A stretch of 6,483 bases of DNA from Dehalococcoidia bacterium. Lineage in GTDB: Bacteria; Chloroflexota; Dehalococcoidia; Tepidiformales; Tepidiformaceae. The translations under genes and the position numbers were made by a program. Numbering within the stretch: position 1 is the first letter of the stretch; every line of letters begins with the position of its first letter. Below the pieces are notes generated by a model. The model was not told the DNA's origin and searched no databases. It saw only the letters and a list, made by a program, of their open reading frames with translations. This document shows positions 1-4,911 of the stretch, one piece after another. The stretch covers positions 1 to 6,483 of the forward strand of contig SLAK01000420.1 in the NCBI GenBank assembly GCA_007126855.1. The letters run 5' to 3'.

Positions 1-19
1 CAGGCCGCGCGACCTCCAT
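1..19 (-). CDS. 5' end of a coupled downstream gene (partial), possibly aroA-like
   Basis: On the minus strand the tyrA stop and a new ATG share a base in a TGATG arrangement. The frame then reads M-E-V-A-R-P before the window ends. Overlapping stop/start signals of this kind usually mark translationally coupled operon genes. EPSP synthases (AroA) often begin with a short strand of this type (M-x-V-x-x-P) and frequently follow tyrA, so aroA is a reasonable guess. Six residues cannot establish identity, and the Shine-Dalgarno match before this ATG is weak. Seen: the overlap and the short frame. Inferred: that it is a real gene, and what it encodes. Confidence 0.35.
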
Positions 20-1080
20 CAGCGGCGATCCCGGTCTTCGTCGTCGCGGTCGACCTGGCCGAGCTCGCGCTTCAGTCGGTCTTCATCGGCTATGCCGAAG
101 CCGCGGGAGCTGAGCTCTTTCAGGCGCGTATAGCCGCTGCCGACGAAGAATTGGGCCATGGTGTCCTGCGCGGAGGGGAGCGGCGTGCCTTCGACCGTGC
201 GCTCGGTGCGCGGATTCAGGATCCAGGCGTCGCGGTCGAGCTGGGTGCTGGCCAGGAGGCTGCGGAGCGCTTCGCCACCGGTCTCGATGGCGGATTCAAC
301 GTTCGCGAGCTCTTCCTGGAAGCGCCGGAGCCAGTGGAGGACGGCTTCCTTATTGGTGGAGACGATGTCCCCGGCCATGGTTGGGTCGCCGCTGGCGAGG
401 CGGGTGAGGTCGCGGAAGCCGGGGCCGGCGAGCAGGGAGGCATCTTCCCAGCCCTTGCTGTCGCGGACGAGGCGGAAGAGGGTGACCGAGAGCATGAGGG
501 GCATGTGGCTTACTGCGGCTGCCCACGTGTCATGCTCGCGCGCATCGACGTGCACCGGGTGGGCGCCGAGCGTTTCGATGAGGCCGAGCACGGTGCTCAC
601 CGAGCGTTCGCGGGCGCGCGCCGATGGCGTGATTGCCCAGGTGGCGTCGCGGAAGATGGAGGGGTCGGCGTCACCGGGGCCGCTGGTCTCCTTGCCAGCC
701 ATGGGGTGGCCGCCGATGAAGTCGACGCCGCGGGGCAGGTACTCCTCGGCCCAGTCCATCACGTCGCCCTTGGTGCTGCAGGTGTCCGTGACGATGGCCC
801 CTTCGGAGAGGTAGCCGCCCATCTCGCGCATGATGTGTTTGGCAGCGAGTACGGGCACCGCAAGGATGACCAGGCCAGCGCCGTTCACCGCCTCTTCGAG
901 CGAGCCGACCTCGCGGTCGATGGCGCCAAGCTTCTTGGCCTGCTTCGCGGCGCCGCGGTCGCGATCTGCGCCGACTATTTGGAATTTGCGGTCTTTCTGG
1001 TTGCGCAGGCCAATGCCGATGGATGCGCCGATAAGGCCGGTGCCGATGATGGCGATGTGTGGTGATTCTGCCCTTGCCAC
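19..1080 (-). CDS. tyrA: Prephenate/arogenate dehydrogenase (TyrA), no ACT domain
   Basis: This 353-residue cytoplasmic enzyme catalyses the NAD(P)-dependent oxidative decarboxylation of prephenate (or arogenate) in tyrosine biosynthesis. An N-terminal Rossmann fold carries GTGLIG at residues 13-18. Asp39 at the end of the second strand suggests NAD rather than NADP. GGHPMAG (123-129) supplies the family's catalytic histidine, His125. SHMPL (191-195) and GFRDLTRLASGDP (221-233), with its substrate-binding arginine, complete the helical C-terminal domain. The second histidine of the usual SHLPH motif is Leu195 here. The last ~60 residues are a charged tail (ending with many Asp and Arg) beyond the typical ~290-residue core; no ACT regulatory domain is seen, so feedback by tyrosine through ACT is not expected. 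The start is GTG, preceded by a purine-rich GGGGGAAGGGA stretch. It lies 20 bases after the HD-domain gene and probably shares its transcript. Confidence 0.95.
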   Translation of the reverse strand: MARAESPHIAIIGTGLIGASIGIGLRNQKDRKFQIVGADRDRGAAKQAKKLGAIDREVGSLEEAVNGAGLVILAVPVLAAKHIMREMGGYLSEGAIVTDTCSTKGDVMDWAEEYLPRGVDFIGGHPMAGKETSGPGDADPSIFRDATWAITPSARARERSVSTVLGLIETLGAHPVHVDAREHDTWAAAVSHMPLMLSVTLFRLVRDSKGWEDASLLAGPGFRDLTRLASGDPTMAGDIVSTNKEAVLHWLRRFQEELANVESAIETGGEALRSLLASTQLDRDAWILNPRTERTVEGTPLPSAQDTMAQFFVGSGYTRLKELSSRGFGIADEDRLKRELGQVDRDDEDRDRR

Positions 1081-1100
1081 TGCTTCCCTTCCCCCGTGAA

Positions 1101-1595
1101 TTAGCTTGCGGCGTCCGCCGCTTGAAGTAGCTTAAGCATACCATTCGCGGCGTGGGGGTCATGGTGCAGGAGGGTAAGCTCTATGACCAGCGGGGGTGCC
1201 CCGGCCCGCCGGAGCATCTCGGCGCCGGCGGCGGCGTGTTCGGCCGAGCGCGCCGCGGCCCGGCGAATGGCAAGACGGCTTTCGTGCGCGGCGAAACGCT
1301 CGCCGATACCCAGCGTTCCGGCGAGCACCCAGCCCACGCGGTCGCGGGTGCGCTGGTGTCCCTTGCCGATGTCGTGGAGCAGGGCGGCCATGAGCAATTC
1401 GGGGTCGCGCTCGTTGCGGTCGATGAGCCAGCGGGCGGTGCGGACCGCGTGGAGGATGTCGCGCGGTTCCTGGAGGACGAAGAGCTCGTAGAGTTCGTCG
1501 CGCGGGAGCAGTTTGCGGGCGAAGGCATAGTCGGCCGGGGCGGGCTGCTGGCCGGCTTCGCGGAACTGGCGGACCCGGTCGTCTAGCGCGCCCAC
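1101..1595 (-). CDS. HD-domain phosphohydrolase-like protein
   Basis: This small, soluble, probably cytoplasmic protein (164 residues) consists almost entirely of one HD domain. The metal-binding pattern is visible: His49, the HD doublet in ALLHDIGKG (His74-Asp75), His120 in an AEHAAAG segment, His144-His145, and Asp161 near the C-terminus. HD proteins of this size are metal-dependent phosphohydrolases, acting for example on nucleotides, but the substrate here cannot be read from sequence. The GTG start lies one base after the TGA of the M50 gene (TGA-C-GTG). No Shine-Dalgarno sequence precedes it, so translation probably depends on coupling to the upstream gene. It ends 20 bases before tyrA. 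The domain call is firm; the function is open. Confidence 0.88.
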   Translation of the reverse strand: MGALDDRVRQFREAGQQPAPADYAFARKLLPRDELYELFVLQEPRDILHAVRTARWLIDRNERDPELLMAALLHDIGKGHQRTRDRVGWVLAGTLGIGERFAAHESRLAIRRAAARSAEHAAAGAEMLRRAGAPPLVIELTLLHHDPHAANGMLKLLQAADAAS

Positions 1596-1596
1596 G

Positions 1597-2283
1597 TCAG
1601 AGCAGGATGTCCAAGATGGTGTTCATGAGCCCCCAGATAACCCAGTGGAGCACGGCGAACTGCGGGAGGACGAAGCCGATAACCAGCAGGGTGATGAGGA
1701 TTCCCGGGCCATAGGGCGCGAGCGCTTCGAGGTGCCGGGCGACTTCGCGGGGCACGATGCCGACAGCGACCTTGAAGCCATCGAGCGGGTGGATGGGGAT
1801 GAGGTTGAAGATGCCCAGCAGCACGTTGAAGAAGAGGGCCATGAAAAGGAAGAAGCCCACGATCTCCATACCGCTTGCATCGCTGACCAGGCGGGGGTCG
1901 GTGAAGAGCGGCACCCAACCAAGCCTTAAAGGTATGGCCAGGAGGATGGCGAAGAAGAAGTTGGACGCGGGACCCGCCAGGGCGACGAGCATATTGCCCC
2001 GCCTGACGCCGACGCGGAGGTTGTAGGGGTTGACCGGCGTCGGGCGGCCCCAGCCAAAGCCAACGAAGAGCAGCATGAGCGCGCCCATCGGGTCGATATG
2101 CACTATGGGATTGAGCGTAAGGCGGCCCTGGCGCGCGGCAGTCTGGTCGCCGAGCTCGCTCGCTGCCCAGGCGTGGCAGAACTCGTGAAAGGCGATCCCA
2201 GCAACGAGTGCGACGACAAAGGCGGCGAAGTAGGCGATGAGCGCGGGCGGGTTATCCGCGAGGTCACCCAGGAACCAGATCAT
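1597..2283 (-). CDS. M50 family (site-2-protease type) membrane zinc peptidase
   Basis: This 228-residue integral membrane metallopeptidase would cleave substrates within or next to the membrane. The zinc site is complete: HEFCH at residues 33-37 (HExxH, with Glu34 as catalytic base) and NLIPIHPLDG at 160-169, whose Asp168 is the third ligand. The stretch between them (RQGRLTLNPIVHIDPMG, 51-67, then GFGWGRPTPVNP and ALAGPASN at 101-108) matches the compact YwhC/Rip-like branch without PDZ or CBS domains. Hydrophobic segments lie near residues 14-32, 66-76, 98-120, 141-160 and 194-222. ATG at 2283 is the first possible start, since an in-frame TGA sits two codons upstream. The only SD-like GAGG is one base from the ATG, which is too close, so the mRNA may be leaderless. 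First gene of the minus unit; its substrate is unknown. Confidence 0.94.
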   Translation of the reverse strand: MIWFLGDLADNPPALIAYFAAFVVALVAGIAFHEFCHAWAASELGDQTAARQGRLTLNPIVHIDPMGALMLLFVGFGWGRPTPVNPYNLRVGVRRGNMLVALAGPASNFFFAILLAIPLRLGWVPLFTDPRLVSDASGMEIVGFFLFMALFFNVLLGIFNLIPIHPLDGFKVAVGIVPREVARHLEALAPYGPGILITLLVIGFVLPQFAVLHWVIWGLMNTILDILL

Positions 2284-2291
2284 GCCTCACG

Positions 2292-2320
2292 ATGCTAGCA
2301 CAGGGCCCCTTGAGGGTCGC
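2292..2320 (-). promoter_or_regulatory. Possible extended -10 promoter giving a leaderless mRNA for the M50 operon
   Basis: On the minus strand, TGC-TAGCAT forms an extended -10-like element (2300-2292) ending 8 bases before the M50 ATG. A weak -35 match, GCGACC, lies 17 bases upstream (2320-2315). Transcription would begin at or just before the ATG. This agrees with the absence of a usable Shine-Dalgarno sequence for that gene. Only 4 of 6 bases match the -10 consensus and 3 of 6 the -35, so the call rests on position as much as on sequence. Confidence 0.3.
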
Positions 2321-2397
2321 TGCGGCGCGTATTGGGGAGGGCACGAGAAAGCAGGTTTCGGGCCCCTGACAGCGCCTTCCCCTTTCCTTAACGTCCA

Positions 2398-2426
2398 TTG
2401 ACCGCACCGGGGGGCGCTGATACGTT
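2398..2426 (+). promoter_or_regulatory. Possible sigma70-type promoter of the propeller/lysozyme operon
   Basis: TTGACC (2398-2403, five of six -35 bases) is followed by a 17-base spacer and TACGTT (2421-2426, three of six -10 bases). It lies about 160 bases upstream of the preferred GTG start of the first propeller gene, so the transcript would carry a leader of roughly 155 bases containing the inverted repeat at 2445-2464. The -35 and the spacing are good; the -10 is poor. Confidence 0.3.
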
Positions 2427-2444
2427 CGGCTCCGGGTGAAGAGC

Positions 2445-2464
2445 GCTTTGCTCAAGCTCAAAGC
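2445..2464. repeat. Small inverted repeat (hairpin), possible dispersed intergenic repeat
   Basis: GCTTTG (2445-2450) and CAAAGC (2459-2464) form a perfect 6-base inverted repeat around an 8-base loop, CTCAAGCT. Read on the minus strand, the stretch encodes the peptide PALSLSKAL. In my recollection, 'ALSLSK'-type strings are a signature of short dispersed palindromic repeats that often appear as spurious ORFs in metagenomic and Chloroflexota-like genomes. No U-tract follows, so it is not a convincing intrinsic terminator. If the promoter upstream is real, the hairpin sits in the 5' leader of the plus operon. The inverted repeat is seen; membership of a repeat family is inference. Confidence 0.4.
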
Positions 2465-2572
2465 AGGGTACAAGGCGGGGGTACCTGGGCTCGTCCAGAG
2501 GCAAGGACCGGACGCCGTGCGGAAGTCGAGCATGCACGATTCCGGGAAGTGCGCTTGAAGAAAGCGCCGGGC

Positions 2573-2580
2573 GGGAGAGG
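2573..2580 (+). promoter_or_regulatory. Ribosome binding site that decides the first propeller start
   Basis: GGGAGAGG lies 7 bases before the GTG at 2588. The longer in-frame GTG at 2549 has only GGGAA directly against it, with no usable spacing. This favours 2588 as the true start. Confidence 0.6.
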
Positions 2581-2587
2581 TGTCCGC

Positions 2588-3763
2588 GTGCACGTTCCGA
2601 AGGGTTTGCTACCTATCCGTCTCTCCGGCACCTTCCAGGCGATTGGTCTCACCGGCAGCGCCATCGCGGTCGCGATCGTGGCGTGGGGCTTCGTGTCGTT
2701 CCGCTCAGCCGGCAACCAGAGCGAAGATACGCCGGCGCCCGAATTCGATTGGACTTCCGTCCGATCCGCCGCCTTCCTGGTGCACAACGAGGGTTCCGAC
2801 CAGCTCATCATCCATACCCCGGGAAGCGACCGTTCGCCCGAGGTGCTCGCGTCCTTCGAGCGCAGGGGGGATTCGGCGCCGCGCGGTCAGGCATCCCCGA
2901 TGGTGGACAAGGTGGCGGTGGTACACCCGGCGCTGCACGCCGGGGCGCGCCTGACCGTGGTGGACATCGACACGGATGAGGAAGTAACCAGCCCGGCGGT
3001 TTTCGACTCAAACACAACGATTGCCTGGGCGCGCGACGGCTCGTCGCTGGTGGCCGCCTCGTCGACGCGGAGCGACGACTCGGGGCGCCTGAACGCCACG
3101 CTCCATTCGGTGAATGCAGCGACCGGCGAGACACGCGCGCTCGCGACCTTCGAGAGCGTCTTCCGTGTCGCGCCGGTGGGGTTCAGCCTGGACGGGCAGC
3201 GGCTGTTCGTGGTGGTGCTCGACCAGGCGGGGTCGTCGCTGTGGTCATTGAGCGGCAACGAAGCGACGGAGATAGCCTCGCTGAGCGCCGGCCGCACACG
3301 CGACTGGGCGCTGAGTCCCGATGGGACGATGCTTGGCTACATCGAAGTCCGGTCCGGTTCGTCGGCGCCGACGGTGGGCCGTGTGGTGTTCACCGCCACG
3401 GGCGCGCCGGTGCAGGCATCCGACAGCATGGCCGCGCAAGAAGGCGTGGCCTGGCAGCCGGGGAATACGCTGCCGGGCTTCGGCGGGCCGGGCGGGACGC
3501 TGCGGCTGGAAGCCGCGGGGCTCCAGGACGCGTCCTACATCGTGCCCGAATCGTGGTCGCCCGATGGCACGCGGCTGATCGCGCGCGTGGTGCATCCAGC
3601 GCCCGATGGCGAGACATCCGAGGTGACCTGGGAGCTGTTCCGCAGCCCGGGCGCCGTAGCAACAACCGATGCCGACGACACACCGCCACGGACCAAGATA
3701 TTCGACCAGCCCGGCGAGGTTACGTTCCTTGGCTGGGTGAAAAGCGCCCCCAATGAACAATGA
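2588..3763 (+). CDS. Membrane-anchored TolB/WD40-like beta-propeller protein (paralogue A)
   Basis: With the GTG at 2588 the protein has 391 residues; an in-frame GTG at 2549 would add 13. A short basic N-terminus precedes one hydrophobic segment (about residues 18-38), followed by an acidic, Pro-rich spacer and a long exported domain. There is no cleavable-looking signal site and no lipobox, so it is probably an N-in, C-out anchored protein. The exported part shows repeated PD40/TolB-like blade motifs: ARDG (148-151), SLDG (200-203), SPDG (243-246, in TRDWALSPDGT) and SPDG (324-327, in SWSPDGTRL). That fits about six blades. It has no cysteine and no visible catalytic motif, so a binding or scaffold role is likeliest. 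It is paralogous to the next gene, which follows after 20 bases. No named family is recognised beyond the propeller fold. Confidence 0.85.
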   Translation: MHVPKGLLPIRLSGTFQAIGLTGSAIAVAIVAWGFVSFRSAGNQSEDTPAPEFDWTSVRSAAFLVHNEGSDQLIIHTPGSDRSPEVLASFERRGDSAPRGQASPMVDKVAVVHPALHAGARLTVVDIDTDEEVTSPAVFDSNTTIAWARDGSSLVAASSTRSDDSGRLNATLHSVNAATGETRALATFESVFRVAPVGFSLDGQRLFVVVLDQAGSSLWSLSGNEATEIASLSAGRTRDWALSPDGTMLGYIEVRSGSSAPTVGRVVFTATGAPVQASDSMAAQEGVAWQPGNTLPGFGGPGGTLRLEAAGLQDASYIVPESWSPDGTRLIARVVHPAPDGETSEVTWELFRSPGAVATTDADDTPPRTKIFDQPGEVTFLGWVKSAPNEQ

Positions 3764-3770
3764 AACGGTG

Positions 3771-3776
3771 AAGGAG
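3771..3776 (+). promoter_or_regulatory. Strong ribosome binding site supporting a TTG start
   Basis: AAGGAG lies 7 bases before TTG at 3784 in the short gap after the previous stop codon. This near-ideal Shine-Dalgarno sequence supports initiation at the rare codon TTG, which also gives the expected basic N-terminus and membrane anchor. Confidence 0.75.
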
Positions 3777-3783
3777 TGAACCT

Positions 3784-4911
3784 TTGGCAGTTTCCACCGG
3801 GAAATTGAGGCGGCGCATTCGGTTGAATGCCGTGCTGGTTGGGGTAAGCATCGTGACGGCCCTGCTCGCGGGTCTGCCGATCGCGGCCGCCATCCTCGAT
3901 AGCGCGCTTGGCAACGGGCCCAGGACGGCGACGGCCTTCGCGTCGGCGCCGGCGGGGCAGTATGCCGTATATACGAACGCCGGAGTGGACGCGGACGAGA
4001 TCGTGGTCGCGCCCTCCGAAAATCCTTCCGACGCGATGGTGGTGGCGACCATTGAGCGGCTGCCGGGCTACACGTCCCGGGGCACGGTTTCGCCCGACGG
4101 CAAGAAGCTGGCGCTGGTGACCGTGGACAGTGGCACGCCTTCGCAGCCGGTCGCTTCGCTGCAGGTGCTGAACCTGGAAACGGGTGAGCTGACCCGCGCC
4201 GCAAGCGAGATCGACCACCTTCAGACACCGCTCTGGACGGCCGACAGCAAAGGTGTGCTGGTGACACGCGGCGGCGATAACGCGCCTGGTGCGGTGACTG
4301 TCTACCGGGCTGATTCGGCGGGCGACGGCGAATCGCTGGTGCGCCGGCATGAGGCCGTGCTGGGGGTCTATCCCGTGGCCTTTGACCCGGAGGGACGGCT
4401 GGTGACGGTGGTGATCGACGGTGAAGGCTCGCATGTGTTCCGCGATGGCACGCAGGTGCGCAGCATCAGCCCCTACATCACGCGCGACTGGGACCTGAGC
4501 CCGGACGGCACGGCGCTGGCGTTCGTGGAGACAAACCTGGCGGACGGCACGCGCTACCTGCCGAAGGTGGCCGGGCTGGATGCCGGCTCCCACGCGATGG
4601 CGCAGTCTGTGGCGTCAGGGGTGCAGGCGCTGGGTGCAGCGTGGGCGCCGGGGGACAGCCAGGGGCCTGCCTTCGGCTATGAGCCGAGCGCGCCGGCGGG
4701 CGCCTCGGGCGGCGTGCTGGCGCAGACGCTGGGAGAGGACGGCTTTGACGTGCCGCTGGCCTACAGCAACGACGGGTCGGCGCTTGCGGTACAGCACTGG
4801 ACGGGGTCGGAGTTCAGCCGTCCCGGGCAGGCGAGCATTGAGATCGTTACCGGCGACGGCCGGGCAGCCCTTCCGGACGCGACGAGGTTTTACGGATGGG
4901 CCGCGCGCTAG
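3784..4911 (+). CDS. Membrane-anchored TolB/WD40-like beta-propeller protein (paralogue B)
   Basis: This 375-residue protein starts at TTG. A basic N-terminus (KLRRRIRLN, 7-15) precedes a single hydrophobic helix (about 16-38), again predicting an exported, N-anchored propeller. Blade motifs are SPDG (103-106), TADS (152-155), DPEG (201-204), SPDG (239-242, in TRDWDLSPDGT) and SNDG (328-331). It aligns along its length with the preceding gene product: the shared TRDWxLSPDGT segment, a VxPVxFxxxG blade before it, an AWxPG element after it, and a final FLGW/FYGW. The two therefore arose by tandem duplication and have since diverged strongly. It lacks cysteines and any recognisable active site. 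Its last 16 bases overlap the start of the lysozyme-like gene, which implies coupled translation. Probable role: extracytoplasmic binding or scaffold; the partner is unknown. Confidence 0.87.
   Translation: MAVSTGKLRRRIRLNAVLVGVSIVTALLAGLPIAAAILDSALGNGPRTATAFASAPAGQYAVYTNAGVDADEIVVAPSENPSDAMVVATIERLPGYTSRGTVSPDGKKLALVTVDSGTPSQPVASLQVLNLETGELTRAASEIDHLQTPLWTADSKGVLVTRGGDNAPGAVTVYRADSAGDGESLVRRHEAVLGVYPVAFDPEGRLVTVVIDGEGSHVFRDGTQVRSISPYITRDWDLSPDGTALAFVETNLADGTRYLPKVAGLDAGSHAMAQSVASGVQALGAAWAPGDSQGPAFGYEPSAPAGASGGVLAQTLGEDGFDVPLAYSNDGSALAVQHWTGSEFSRPGQASIEIVTGDGRAALPDATRFYGWAAR

Noticed and set aside
151..1065. Long plus-strand open frame of 304 codons opposite tyrA
   Set aside because: It lies entirely antisense to a gene with clear TyrA motifs, and its translation has no recognisable domain. 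Long antisense frames are expected in GC-rich DNA.
2445..2464. Intrinsic transcription terminator
   Set aside because: The stem is only 6 base pairs with moderate GC, and no T-tract follows on either strand.
2549..2587. Longer N-terminus of the first propeller gene from the GTG at 2549
   Set aside because: There is no properly spaced ribosome binding site there, whereas GGGAGAGG sits 7 bases before the GTG at 2588. The longer form is not excluded.
2284..2587. tRNA, small RNA gene or CRISPR repeats in the intergenic region
   Set aside because: No cloverleaf-like arms, CCA end or regularly spaced direct repeats could be seen.
2264..2593. Minus-strand open frame of 109 codons across the intergenic region
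   Set aside because: It overlaps the M50 start, lacks a domain, and contains the ALSLSK string typical of spurious translations of palindromic repeats.
3245..4593. Two long minus-strand open frames (340 and 352 codons) opposite the propeller genes
   Set aside because: Their translations are Arg/Pro/His-rich without motifs, while the plus strand has good ribosome binding sites, membrane anchors and paralogous blade motifs.
2588..4911. Propeller proteins as TolB of a Tol-Pal system
   Set aside because: They have uncleaved N-terminal anchors, and no TolA, TolQ, TolR or Pal gene is nearby. Only the general propeller fold is shared.
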